Assembly (NCBI GenBank): GCA_934316845.1
Contig: CAKRDZ010000018.1
Span: forward strand, 7,508-71,507
Reading direction: 5' to 3'
Length of the DNA: 64,000 nt
DNA from: an uncultured Eubacterium sp.
GTDB lineage: Bacteria; Bacillota; Clostridia; Lachnospirales; Lachnospiraceae
Shown: positions 8,209-16,539 of the stretch, piece after piece
Position numbering within the stretch: position 1 is the first letter of the stretch
Layout of the letters: the number at the start of each line of letters is the position of its first letter
Translations under genes and position numbers: made by a program
Notes under the pieces: generated by a model
Told to the model about the DNA's origin: nothing
The model's database searches: none
What the model saw: only the letters and a program-made list of their open reading frames with translations

Positions 8209-8250
8209 TTGACAAAGAAGGATTCCCATGATAACATAACGGTGTTATGT
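8209..8250 (+). promoter_or_regulatory. Promoter of the tetR gene overlapped by palindromic operator
   Basis: TTGACA at 8209-8214, 17-bp spacer, TAACAT at 8232-8237. A perfect inverted repeat ACATAAC-GGT-GTTATGT (8234-8250) covers the -10 and the expected start point. The same half-sites recur at 8957-8973 ahead of the ABC genes, which is the arrangement expected for TetR autoregulation. Confidence 0.8.
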
Positions 8251-8269
8251 AGAATAAAAGAAGGCAGGG

Positions 8270-8917
8270 ATGGAATTGGCAAAAGAAGTGAAAAATGGGG
8301 AAACCCGGCACACGTTACTGCAATGTGCGAAAAAAGAATTTATGGAAAAAGGATATTCCAAAGCTTCTTTGCGTTCTATCTGCAAAGAAGCGGGAGTCAC
8401 GACGGGCGCGCTGTATTTTTTCTTTCAGGACAAAGATGATCTGTTCTGCAGTCTTGTTTCCGAAAGTCTGATGCGGATCATGCAGCTGATCAAAGAACAT
8501 CAGCAGTTAGAGGAAAATGAGGCGAGAGAGGAAATTCTTTCCAGAAATCATGATATGGACAGCGAGAGGATTTTGGTGGAAGTGCTCGTGCATGAGATGT
8601 ATCAGAACCGTGATGAGATGCTTCTGCTCGTAAATGGTGCACAGGGGTCTTCGCTGGAAAATGCGGTTGACCGGATTATTGATGAGATGGACGCACACAA
8701 TCTGCATCTTGCGCAGGCGACCTGTCAGGAACTCGGTATTCCGATGCTGGAAGAAAGTCTGGTTCATTGGATGTCACACAACCAGATCGATATGTTTCTG
8801 TATATGTTAAAGCATATCGAGACGGAAGAACAGGCATTGGCATTTGGCAGGCAGGCAATGGCATATCTGGTAACCGGATGGTTTGCGCTGTTTGGTGTAG
8901 ATCTGACGGAAAAGTAG
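8270..8917 (+). CDS. TetR/AcrR-family transcriptional regulator
   Basis: A 215-residue regulator. The N-terminal helix-turn-helix covers about residues 10-58: TLLQCAKKEFMEKGYSKASL, then ICKEAGVTTGALYFFFQDKDDL. Alignment to the common GVSKGTLYHYF motif is clear. The C-terminal 150 residues form the variable ligand-binding and dimer domain, rich in acidic helices. It probably represses its own gene and the following ABC exporter operon through the ACATAAC palindromes at 8234 and 8957. The effector cannot be read; the exporter suggests a membrane-active compound or antimicrobial peptide. AAGGCAGGG lies just ahead of the ATG. Confidence 0.93.
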   Translation: MELAKEVKNGETRHTLLQCAKKEFMEKGYSKASLRSICKEAGVTTGALYFFFQDKDDLFCSLVSESLMRIMQLIKEHQQLEENEAREEILSRNHDMDSERILVEVLVHEMYQNRDEMLLLVNGAQGSSLENAVDRIIDEMDAHNLHLAQATCQELGIPMLEESLVHWMSHNQIDMFLYMLKHIETEEQALAFGRQAMAYLVTGWFALFGVDLTEK

Positions 8918-8956
8918 GCTTTATTGATTTGGATAGAGCCTAAAAAAATGAAATCA

Positions 8957-8973
8957 ACATAACAGTGTTATGT
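8957..8973 (+). promoter_or_regulatory. Second TetR-type operator, ahead of the ABC/FtsX operon
   Basis: Perfect inverted repeat ACATAAC-AGT-GTTATGT, identical half-sites and spacing to 8234-8250. It lies 18 bp before the ABC start codon, where a bound repressor would block initiation or early elongation. Confidence 0.78.
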
Positions 8974-8991
8974 AATGAAATGGAGGAAATT

Positions 8992-9693
8992 ATGTATCTG
9001 CAATTAGAAAACGTGAAAAAAAGTTATGGACAGGAAGGGAGTTATGTTGAGGTATTAAAAGGTGTTACGACGGGAGTAGAACGAGGAGAAATGTGTGTGA
9101 TCCAGGGAACTTCCGGTTCCGGAAAATCGACCCTTCTCAACTGCATCGGCGGTCTGGATACGATGAATTCCGGATCGATCTGTGTGGACGGTATTGAACT
9201 TGGCGGGATGAAAAACGAAGAACTGTTAGAGTACCGCAGAGCCAACCTCGGATTTATTTTCCAGTTTTATAATCTCGTGCCGAATCTTACGATCCGCGAA
9301 AATATACAGGTCTGTGAGTATTTGACAAAAAATCCGCTCCCGGTCGATGAATTGATCGATGCCCTTGGATTGACGGAACATCAGAATAAATTTCCATTTC
9401 AATTGTCCGGAGGACAGCAGCAGCGCTGTGCAATCGCGCGGGCACTTGTGAAAAATCCGAAACTGCTTTTGTGCGACGAGCCCACGGGAGCGCTGGATTC
9501 GAAGACGTCAAGAGATATTCTCGTATTGCTGGAAGAGATCAATGCAAGATACGGTACGACGATGCTTATCGTCACCCACAACAACAGCATCAAAGATATG
9601 GTGCACCGCGTGATCTATCTGAAAGACGGAGAAGTCCGCAGAGAATATGAAAATGAAGTCAGAGTACCGGCAAAGGATTTGGAGGATTTATAA
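8992..9693 (+). CDS. ABC transporter ATP-binding protein (MacB/LolD/FtsE-like)
   Basis: A 233-residue nucleotide-binding subunit with Walker A GTSGSGKST, Q-loop region FIFQFYNLVPNLTIREN, signature LSGGQQQR and Walker B LLLCDEPTGALDS followed by the H-loop IVTHN. The NLVPNLT Q-loop and EPTGALDSKTS sequence place it in the MacB/LolD class that works with FtsX-type permeases by mechanotransmission rather than classic transport. The start at 8992 has GGAGG 6 bp upstream; an in-frame upstream ATG would fall in the operator. The stop codon shares one base with the next gene's ATG, so the two are translationally coupled. Confidence 0.95.
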   Translation: MYLQLENVKKSYGQEGSYVEVLKGVTTGVERGEMCVIQGTSGSGKSTLLNCIGGLDTMNSGSICVDGIELGGMKNEELLEYRRANLGFIFQFYNLVPNLTIRENIQVCEYLTKNPLPVDELIDALGLTEHQNKFPFQLSGGQQQRCAIARALVKNPKLLLCDEPTGALDSKTSRDILVLLEEINARYGTTMLIVTHNNSIKDMVHRVIYLKDGEVRREYENEVRVPAKDLEDL

Positions 9694-12416
9694 TGCAGAA
9701 GATATTGAGAAAAAGGGTGCTTCGCGATCTGAAGAAAAATGCGTTCCGCTATGCGGCGCTAGGATGCCTGATCATTCTTTGCATGTATCTCATCATCTCC
9801 CTTGTGGGAGCAGGCGAGACGATCGTGCGCGGAGTGGAAGAAAGTGCGGAAGAAAATCAGCTGGAAGATGGACAATTTACCTGTTTTGCTCCGCTGTCCC
9901 AAAAAGATATCGATAAGATACAGAGTAACAATGTACAGCTGGAAAAGATGTTTTATCTGGATTATACGGTAGACGATACGACATTACGTGTGTTCAAAGA
10001 CCGTGAAACCATTGATAAGGTAGTTATCAGCGAGGGAAAAAAGGCGGAAAAAGCGGATGAACTGGTACTTGAAAAACGTTATGCCGCCAAGAATGAAGTG
10101 TCTCTCGGTGATGTGATTAAGTTAGGTGACAAGAGTTTTACCGTGGCAGGAATCGGTTCTTCGCCGGACTACGATGCGCCGTATAAAAACCTGTCCGATA
10201 CGATTGTGGACAGCAAAAATTTTGGAACGGTGTTTGTGACAAAAGAAGCGTATGACGGATTGAAGAAGGCAGGAAAGGCAGCCCAGTCGGAAGAATATCT
10301 GTATGCCTACCGCCTGAAAAATAATATGACAGACGAAAAAGTGCGGGAACTGTTAAAAGCATTTAAAATCGATGAAGAGGCGGTTCAGGATGACTATTTT
10401 CAGGAATACTGGGACCGCACGGTGGGACAACTGGATGATATGCAGAGCGGAGTCAAAGATCTGAAAAAGGGTGCGGAGGAATTGTATCAGGGACTTCGAA
10501 AATTAAACCGCTATAAAGACGATCTCAATATGGCGCCAAAGACAATTTTTGACAATGCATTGAAACAGGCGCAGAAGTCGCTGCAGGAAAATGGCTTTGA
10601 TGTTACGTTGACAGAGGACAATTTTGAGAGCGAGATTCAGAAAATTGTAGATGATAAGGATGGGGTGATGGCGCTTACGCTGTCGGACGCGCTGGATGAA
10701 TTAAAGGCACTGAAAACATACAAGGATAGTGTAGAAGAGTATACCGATGGCGTGCAGGAAGCCAAAGACGGAGCCGAAGAATTGAAGGACGGCGTGAGGG
10801 AGCTGAAAGAGGGAACCGACGATTACCTCGATGATATTGATACCCGTCTTAGCAATATGGAAATTTTTGTAAAATGTGACGAGAACATAAGAACGCTTGC
10901 TTCGGTAGACGACCAGCAGATCAATATTTCCGCCGGCGTTATATTCGGTGTCATCATTCTCATTTTGCTGGCTTATGTGATCTCGGTATTTGTCGTTCAT
11001 AATATCGAAAAGGAAAGTTCGATCATTGGAACGCTGTATGCGCTCGGTGTGCGGAGACGGGATCTGATGTTTCATTATCTGTCACTGCCGGTCATTATTA
11101 CGACGGTGGCAGGGATCCTCGGATTTCTGGCAGGAATCAGTTCGCTGGGAATCCCAAACCAGATGCAGGACTGCATCACCTATTATTCGGTGCCGCCGCT
11201 GGATGTGATCGTGCCGCCGTATCTGATCATTTACGGAATCGTCATGCCGCCGATCGTGTCAACCATTGTCAATACGATCGTGATCCGGAAAAAATTGTCG
11301 CATACGGCATTGTCACTCATGCGCAATGAGACGAAGAAGCAGCATATGAGTAAACTGCGTCTGCATGAGATGAAATTTGAAAAAATGTTCCGCATCCGCC
11401 AGATGGTGCGTGAGGCAAGAGCCGGAATTACGGTGTTCTTCGGAATGTTTATTGCACTTTTGTGTATGATGATCAGCCTGAACTGCTATGAACTGTGTGT
11501 ACATGTGCGCGACAGCAATATTGCGGATACGAAGTACGAATATATGTACACCCTCAAATATCCGGAAAAAGAGGTGCCGGAGAAGGCAAGTCCGGCGTAC
11601 GCGAAGACGTTGAAAAAGGAAATTTATGGGTATAACTGGGATGTGACAGTGCTCGGCATTGAGGAAGGAAATCCGTATTTTGACCTGACACTTACAAAAG
11701 GAAAAGGGACGGTTGTCGTCTCGTCGGCGATGGCACAGAAGTATGACTTAAAAGAGGGCGGTACGTTTGTGCTCAATGACGAAGAAGAGGGAAGTAAATA
11801 TGCGTTCGAGGTAACCGGAATCTGCGAATATGCGCCGGCATATTATGTCTTTATGGATCTGGACAGTGCGAGAGATCTGTTTGGACAGCCGGATGATTTT
11901 TATAATGTATTGTTTGCGGACGAAGCGCTTGATATCCCGGCAGGACGGCTGTATGCTACGACGACGAAACAGGATATCGAAAAATCAGCGAGCATTTTTG
12001 TAAATCAGATGCAGAGCATGATCGTAACGATCAATGTTGTGTCAACGTTAATCTTTATCATCGTTATGTATCTGATGATGAAAGTCATGATTGACCGCTC
12101 GGCGTACAGCATTTCGCTGATGAAGGTCTTTGGTTTCCGCGATGGGGAAGTACGGAAATTGTACCTGAATGGAAACTTTTATATCATTTCGGCAGGAACG
12201 GTGATCCATATCCCGCTTACGAAAGCCATCATGGACTTTTTGTATCCAAGATATATGGTGAGCAACATTTCGACTGCGCTGGATCTGTCATTTGAACCAT
12301 GGCTGTATGTGGGGCTTGTCGGTCTGATCTTTGTCTGTTATTTTGCGATTAACCGTGTTCTGGTGGGAAGACTGAAAAAGATGATCCCGGCAGAAGTGCT
12401 GAAAAACCGCGAATAA
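9693..12416 (+). CDS. FtsX-like ABC permease with large extracytoplasmic coiled-coil domain
   Basis: A 907-residue permease partner of the preceding ATPase. One membrane segment lies at about residues 20-42. It is followed by a long extracytoplasmic region up to about residue 410, with a MacB-like periplasmic core (90-240) and a charged coiled coil (about 240-400, e.g. VQEAKDGAEELKDGVRELKE). Three membrane helices (about 412-530) make the first FtsX domain with the GTLYALGVRRRDLM signature. A second soluble domain (590-770) and a C-terminal FtsX domain carrying MKVFGFRDGEVRKLYL follow. This layout is shared by Firmicute exporters involved in resistance to peptide antibiotics or in cell-envelope work; substrate unknown. 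Operon with 8992-9693 under the TetR-type regulator. Confidence 0.92.
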   Translation: MQKILRKRVLRDLKKNAFRYAALGCLIILCMYLIISLVGAGETIVRGVEESAEENQLEDGQFTCFAPLSQKDIDKIQSNNVQLEKMFYLDYTVDDTTLRVFKDRETIDKVVISEGKKAEKADELVLEKRYAAKNEVSLGDVIKLGDKSFTVAGIGSSPDYDAPYKNLSDTIVDSKNFGTVFVTKEAYDGLKKAGKAAQSEEYLYAYRLKNNMTDEKVRELLKAFKIDEEAVQDDYFQEYWDRTVGQLDDMQSGVKDLKKGAEELYQGLRKLNRYKDDLNMAPKTIFDNALKQAQKSLQENGFDVTLTEDNFESEIQKIVDDKDGVMALTLSDALDELKALKTYKDSVEEYTDGVQEAKDGAEELKDGVRELKEGTDDYLDDIDTRLSNMEIFVKCDENIRTLASVDDQQINISAGVIFGVIILILLAYVISVFVVHNIEKESSIIGTLYALGVRRRDLMFHYLSLPVIITTVAGILGFLAGISSLGIPNQMQDCITYYSVPPLDVIVPPYLIIYGIVMPPIVSTIVNTIVIRKKLSHTALSLMRNETKKQHMSKLRLHEMKFEKMFRIRQMVREARAGITVFFGMFIALLCMMISLNCYELCVHVRDSNIADTKYEYMYTLKYPEKEVPEKASPAYAKTLKKEIYGYNWDVTVLGIEEGNPYFDLTLTKGKGTVVVSSAMAQKYDLKEGGTFVLNDEEEGSKYAFEVTGICEYAPAYYVFMDLDSARDLFGQPDDFYNVLFADEALDIPAGRLYATTTKQDIEKSASIFVNQMQSMIVTINVVSTLIFIIVMYLMMKVMIDRSAYSISLMKVFGFRDGEVRKLYLNGNFYIISAGTVIHIPLTKAIMDFLYPRYMVSNISTALDLSFEPWLYVGLVGLIFVCYFAINRVLVGRLKKMIPAEVLKNRE

Positions 12417-12421
12417 GTGTG

Positions 12422-12450
12422 TTGTAATCGCTCCCCGGATATAGTATAAT
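12422..12450 (+). promoter_or_regulatory. Promoter ahead of the palindromic element and WYL regulator
   Basis: TTGTAA, 17-bp spacer, TATAAT, just after the FtsX stop. Its spacer ends in CCGGATATAG, the same ten bases that end the spacer of the promoter at 53891. Confidence 0.7.
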
Positions 12451-12455
12451 AGTAG

Positions 12456-12648
12456 GTACCTATTCACGACACCCCTCCCCGCACATTCGCATTTCGAACA
12501 CTTCGTGTTCTTTCTCGCCTTTGACAAGGCTAAAAATGCTCATATGGGGAGGGGAGCCCTATTAGGATCTAAATGTATGGAAATCAAAGCCTCTTACGTG
12601 CAAGCACGACGATTCATTGATTTCCATACATTGATCCTGAATAGTTAC
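12456..12648. repeat. Composite palindromic element with nested inverted repeats (repeat family copy 2)
   Basis: Outer ends GTACCTATTCA and TGAATAGTTAC are imperfect inverted copies. Inside are CCCCTCCCC/GGGGAGGGG and a perfect 16-bp pair, AATGTATGGAAATCAA and TTGATTTCCATACATT. The right end GATCCTGAATAGTTAC is identical to the right end of the element at 15835. It has no plausible gene. It lies between a promoter and the WYL gene, so it is probably transcribed as a structured 5' leader. It may be a small non-autonomous element (MITE-like) with an insert. Confidence 0.65.
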
Positions 12649-12679
12649 AATAATAGAAAAATATTCAGGGAGCGGATCT

Positions 12680-13672
12680 ATGGCGAAAGGAACAAATCAA
12701 AAATTAAAACTGCTGTATCTGATGGACATTCTTTTAGAGAAAACGGACGAAAATCATGGGATTACGCTGAAGGAGATTATCTCGTCACTGGAGCGGTATG
12801 ATGTTTGTGCGGAGCGGAAAAGCGTTTACCGGGATCTGGAAGAATTGAAACGGTATGGTCTGGATATTCTTTCCTACAATGACAAGAGAACAACGATGTA
12901 TCATGTCGCGTCTCGTGAATTTGAGATTGCAGAGTTAAAACTGTTGGTGGATGCCGTACAGTCCTCCAAATTTATTACGGAAAAGAAGTCCAATGAACTG
13001 ATCAAAAAACTGGAAAGCTTTGCCAGTAAATATCAGGCACAGGATCTGCAGCGCCAGGTGTATGTGCAGGGCCGTGTAAAGACGATGAATGAGAGCATTT
13101 ATTACAATGTGGATAAAATTCATCAGGCGATTGAGAGAAATCAATCGATCACGTTTCAGTATTGTCAATGGAATGTGCGGAAAGAATTGGAATTAAGGCA
13201 CAACGGAGAACGGTATGAAGTTTCTCCGTGGCAGTTAATGTGGGATGATGAAAATTATTATCTGATCGGATTTGACCACAAAGCCGGAATGATCAAACAT
13301 TTTCGTGTGGATAAAATGCAGGATATCGAAAATTGCGGACATAAGAGGCAGGGCGAAGAAGATTTTCAGAAAGTGGATGCCCGGACGTATTCGAAAAAAG
13401 TGTTTGGGATGTATGATGGGGAGGAAACATTTGTAAAACTGAAATGCAGAAATGATCTGGTGGGTGTCATGATCGACCGCTTTGGGAAAAATGTTCCGCT
13501 AATTCCGCTCGATGATGATTATTTTCAGATTAATGTGACAGTGGCAGTCAGTCAGCAGTTTTTGGGATGGCTGATGGCGATAGGAACCGGTGTGACGGTG
13601 ATCGAACCGTTAGAAGTAAAAGAAAAAATGATTGTGGCATGCGGGGAAATGCTTGCCTGTTATGCGCAATAA
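12680..13672 (+). CDS. WYL-domain transcriptional regulator
   Basis: A 330-residue regulator. Residues 5-75 form a winged helix-turn-helix of the DeoR/HTH_11 type, ITLKEIISSLERYD and ERKSVYRDLEELKRYG. Residues 135-215 form the WYL domain with SITFQYCQW, YEVSPWQLMWDDENYYLIGFDH (the WYL-type strand) and KHFRVDKM. A C-terminal WCX-like extension (235-325) follows. WYL domains bind nucleotides or nucleic acids and such proteins often regulate DNA-damage or defence genes. No defence gene is next to it here, so its target is open; the upstream exporter or its own leader are possible. It is followed by a bidirectional terminator. Confidence 0.92.
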   Translation: MAKGTNQKLKLLYLMDILLEKTDENHGITLKEIISSLERYDVCAERKSVYRDLEELKRYGLDILSYNDKRTTMYHVASREFEIAELKLLVDAVQSSKFITEKKSNELIKKLESFASKYQAQDLQRQVYVQGRVKTMNESIYYNVDKIHQAIERNQSITFQYCQWNVRKELELRHNGERYEVSPWQLMWDDENYYLIGFDHKAGMIKHFRVDKMQDIENCGHKRQGEEDFQKVDARTYSKKVFGMYDGEETFVKLKCRNDLVGVMIDRFGKNVPLIPLDDDYFQINVTVAVSQQFLGWLMAIGTGVTVIEPLEVKEKMIVACGEMLACYAQ

Positions 13673-13674
13673 AA

Positions 13675-13717
13675 AAGTGTGGTCATTGACGGGAAAACCG
13701 CCTTTGTGACCACACTT
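13675..13717. terminator. Bidirectional terminator between the WYL and MCP genes
   Basis: Perfect 11-bp stem AAGTGTGGTCA / TGACCACACTT, with an A-run before and a T-rich run after, so it can serve both convergent genes. Confidence 0.88.
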
Positions 13718-13729
13718 CTTTTCTGCTTC

Positions 13730-14695
13730 TTATTTGTCTTCAATCAAATGAGGCAGCTGATCGATCATATTGGCAAAGTCTTCAAACAAAGTTCCTTTTT
13801 TGGTATCCGACTTATTGATTTCGGAGATACGGCTGCTCACCTGCGAATAATTGGTACGGCTGCTGTTGATGTAATTTAACATTTCATCGACACCCTGCTT
13901 GCTTTCTGTGACAGCAGAGTCGATCGCGTTGTGTACATCTTCGATACCGGTTACTTTGGCACTGATGCCGTTAAAGATGCTGTGTGTACTGTCTACATTT
14001 TCAATGCTGCTGTGAAGTGCCTGCTTGGAATCATCCAGAGATTGATTCAGATTGGAGGTGCTCTTTTCAACATCGGAAATGCTGTTCTGGACATCATTGA
14101 TCAAGAGCTTGATCTGGTCAGCGAGTTCACGTACTTCATTGGCAACAACGGCAAATCCGCGTCCCTGTTCTCCGGCACGGGCAGCCTCGATGGAAGCGTT
14201 CAATGCCAGCAGGTTTGTCTGATTGGCAATCGCGGTAATGCCATCGGTAGATTTACGGATCTCGGAAACGGATTCGAGCAGTTTCTCAAAAGTCTGATTC
14301 ATTTCGTCAAAGCGCTCTGTAACGGTATTGGAACTTTCTTTCAGAACTTCCACCTGATTCTGGGCAGTGCTTACGGATTTCTGAATCTCGGACTGTACTG
14401 TTGCAAATTCATCGCTGGCGGCAACAATGCCTTCAAAAGAAGTATTCATTGCCTGGCACTGGTTCAACAGTTCATCGTTTTCGTCCGAAAGTGTCTGAAT
14501 GCTGGCTTCAATCTCCTGAATGCCTTTAAAGGTTTCCAGACCCTGGGTTACCAGTTCTTTGTTTGTTGTTTTCAAATGATCGATCGTAAGAAGGATCGCT
14601 TCGGTATTGTCTGCCATAGGTGCTTTTTCTACAACAGCAGCAGTCTCTGCCGGAGCTGAAAGTTTTTTTGTTTTCTTCTTAAATAATGGTTTCAT
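13730..14695 (-). CDS. Soluble methyl-accepting chemotaxis-type signal transducer
   Basis: A 321-residue cytoplasmic protein with no membrane segment. After a basic N-terminus (KPLFKKKTKK) and an Ala/Glu linker it is almost entirely helical. The highly conserved MCP hairpin tip is present at about residues 160-200: IANQTNLLALNASIEAARAG followed by EQGRGFAVVANEVRELAD, the CheA/CheW contact region. No sensory domain is visible. Upstream in the same operon is a FIST-domain protein that could supply sensing. The start at 14695 is chosen because GGAGG lies 5 bp ahead; the longer frame would begin inside that ribosome site. Output could be chemotaxis or another CheA-type pathway. Confidence 0.93.
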   Translation of the reverse strand: MKPLFKKKTKKLSAPAETAAVVEKAPMADNTEAILLTIDHLKTTNKELVTQGLETFKGIQEIEASIQTLSDENDELLNQCQAMNTSFEGIVAASDEFATVQSEIQKSVSTAQNQVEVLKESSNTVTERFDEMNQTFEKLLESVSEIRKSTDGITAIANQTNLLALNASIEAARAGEQGRGFAVVANEVRELADQIKLLINDVQNSISDVEKSTSNLNQSLDDSKQALHSSIENVDSTHSIFNGISAKVTGIEDVHNAIDSAVTESKQGVDEMLNYINSSRTNYSQVSSRISEINKSDTKKGTLFEDFANMIDQLPHLIEDK

Positions 14696-14725
14696 AATGT
14701 CCTCCATTCTGATGTAAAAGTGCGG

Positions 14726-15778
14726 TTAATCAAAGGTAATGCAGCACATCGTCTGATTTATATGCTGCTTTTTATAATGTTCTCCAAGTCCGACGATACC
14801 CGTGTGGTCTGCTGTAGAGTTCATTTTTGTCAGGTAGTTGTCCAGATAGTGCTCATCTTTAAAGAAGAGATAACGGAACAGGCAGTTGACGGAAAGGATT
14901 CCCTTGATGTCAGGGAGATCTTTCTTCATTTTCTGCAGTGTATCGGAGATGATCTGGTCATAATCTCCAATTTCCATCAAAGTTAAAATGTCAAGATTGT
15001 TTACCTGCTTATAACATTCCAAGGCATTGTCTTTGACGTCTTTGATCGAGATCAGGTAAGTTTCGCTGCCGTACACACGCCCCAGCGGATTTTTAAATGT
15101 CTGCGTAGCAACTTGTTCTTTTGAAATATGTAAGATATCGCGGTAGAAATTTTCTGCCGGTCTGCCGTCTACTTCGATCAGCAGATTGTTGTCCGGATCA
15201 GTTTTTGTAGCAAGAAACTGATCGCTGGTTGCCGTGTACAGGTTTTCCTTATAAGCACAGATTTTACCGGTTTTGTTGCGAAGAATCAAAAAGCCGCAGG
15301 CATCCTCGTAAATCTTTCCGTTGACGGCAACTTTTCCCCCATCGACGGTTCCACCGATGAGTGGAATCTTTTGGGCATCCAGCACAATATTAAGAGTGGT
15401 TACTAATTTTCCGTCATTTCCGGAACAAATGTCAAAGCAGGCGGAAGTTCCCGAAACGGCATTTGTTTTTTCAACGGCCTTTTTTAAACGACTGATATAT
15501 TTTACCGGCATTGTGGACAGCTGTTCTATTACATCTGCTGCACAATCCGTTCCGTACAGAGAAATGACAGTTACACCTTGTTCAATCGTGTGAGTACCGC
15601 CATAACTCATCGCTATGCCGCCGATGCTCGGTATTCCCGGAAACGTTTTTTCCAATTCAGCAACATGGGATTCCAGAGATTCTGCTGTCGTCAGAAGGAT
15701 AAAGGCATCCGGCTGTGTAATGTTTTCTATTGCTTTTGTCAAATTCCCCGAGGTGTCATAATGATACTGTAAATTCAT
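14726..15778 (-). CDS. FIST-domain putative sensor protein
   Basis: A soluble 350-residue protein matching the FIST N and FIST C domains, a predicted small-ligand (perhaps amino acid) sensor family often linked to signal transduction. Features include an N-terminal FILLTTAESLESHV region, the Gly-rich SIGGIAMSYGG and LIGGTVDGG turns, and the C-terminal half with NPLGRVYGSETYLIS, ILSVNCLFRYLFF and GIVGLGEHY. It lacks any output domain and ends 30 bp before the soluble MCP gene on the same strand. A plausible model is that FIST binds a ligand and controls the MCP. That interaction is an inference from order and domain content. Confidence 0.85.
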   Translation of the reverse strand: MNLQYHYDTSGNLTKAIENITQPDAFILLTTAESLESHVAELEKTFPGIPSIGGIAMSYGGTHTIEQGVTVISLYGTDCAADVIEQLSTMPVKYISRLKKAVEKTNAVSGTSACFDICSGNDGKLVTTLNIVLDAQKIPLIGGTVDGGKVAVNGKIYEDACGFLILRNKTGKICAYKENLYTATSDQFLATKTDPDNNLLIEVDGRPAENFYRDILHISKEQVATQTFKNPLGRVYGSETYLISIKDVKDNALECYKQVNNLDILTLMEIGDYDQIISDTLQKMKKDLPDIKGILSVNCLFRYLFFKDEHYLDNYLTKMNSTADHTGIVGLGEHYKKQHINQTMCCITFD

Positions 15779-15806
15779 GAGTAAACCCCCTTTGCTTTAT
15801 ACAATT

Positions 15807-15822
15807 GTAACGGAAACGTTAC
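15807..15822. promoter_or_regulatory. Small palindrome ahead of the FIST-MCP operon
   Basis: GTAACG-GAAA-CGTTAC, a perfect 6-bp inverted repeat about 30 bp upstream of the FIST start codon on the minus strand. It could be an operator or a short mRNA hairpin. No clear -35/-10 pair was assigned. Confidence 0.4.
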
Positions 15823-15834
15823 TTTAAATCCGTA

Positions 15835-15892
15835 GTAACTATTCAGGACTCCCACCGCCCATTGTTTTTACACAGCGATCCTGAATAGTTAC
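15835..15892. repeat. Palindromic repeat element (repeat family copy 3)
   Basis: Perfect 14-bp inverted repeat GTAACTATTCAGGA / TCCTGAATAGTTAC with a 30-bp centre. Both ends match the outer ends of the element at 12456-12648; the left end also resembles 3718-3762. It lies in the gap between the divergent FIST and NUDIX genes. Confidence 0.75.
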
Positions 15893-16018
15893 ATTTGATA
15901 TTACTATAATAAATCAAAATGCGGCAGGAATCAAGGGGAAAAAAGTAATTGCATGAAAGAAAAAGTTGCGATATAATCATTGCTGGAATATATTGATGAC
16001 GATGGAGGAAAAAAGACA

Positions 16019-16525
16019 ATGGAAAAAGTGGAATACTGGGACATTTATGACAAAAATAAACAGCGCACCGGCAGGCAGATGAAACGCAATGACTGGTGTT
16101 TAAAAGACGATGAGTACCATTTGACAGTGCTTGGTGTTGTGGCACATAAAGACGGAAGATTTTTGATCACCAAACGGGTAATGACCAAAAACTGGGCGCC
16201 GGGCTGGTGGGAAGTATCCGGCGGCGCTGCAATGGCAGGAGAAGAGTCCGGGGAAGCGGTTCTCCGGGAAGTGAAAGAAGAAACCGGGTTAGATGTGTCT
16301 AACTGGGAAGGGGGATACCGGTTTACCTATCACCGTGAAAATCCGGGCGAAGGAGATAATTATTTCGTAGATGTATACAAATTCATCGGAGAATTTTCCG
16401 AAGAGGACGTACATCCGCAGGAAGCCGAGACAGATGGGTTTATGCTTGCGACAAAAGAAGAGATCGAGGCATTTGCGAAGGAGGGCGTGTTCCTTCATTA
16501 TGATAGTATTAAAGAGGTGTTTTAA
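16019..16525 (+). CDS. NUDIX hydrolase
   Basis: A 168-residue NUDIX-fold enzyme. The NUDIX box is complete, GGAAMAGEESGEAVLREVKE followed by ETGL, giving the metal-binding REVKEE core. The N-terminal segment EYWDIYDKNKQRTGRQMKRND and the substrate strand YHLTVLGVVAHKDGRFLITKR resemble the YfcD/isopentenyl-diphosphate-isomerase-like branch. It probably hydrolyses a nucleoside diphosphate derivative; the substrate is not defined. The start at 16019 follows GGAGG; an in-frame ATG at 15980 has no ribosome site. It appears monocistronic. Confidence 0.92.
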   Translation: MEKVEYWDIYDKNKQRTGRQMKRNDWCLKDDEYHLTVLGVVAHKDGRFLITKRVMTKNWAPGWWEVSGGAAMAGEESGEAVLREVKEETGLDVSNWEGGYRFTYHRENPGEGDNYFVDVYKFIGEFSEEDVHPQEAETDGFMLATKEEIEAFAKEGVFLHYDSIKEVF

Positions 16526-16539
16526 AGAAGAGTTTAGAT

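Noticed and set aside
8917..8949. Hairpin after the tetR gene as a terminator
   Set aside because: GGCTTTAT/ATAGAGCC can pair, but on the plus strand it is followed by an A-run, not T. It would only work for a minus-strand transcript, and none is expected here.
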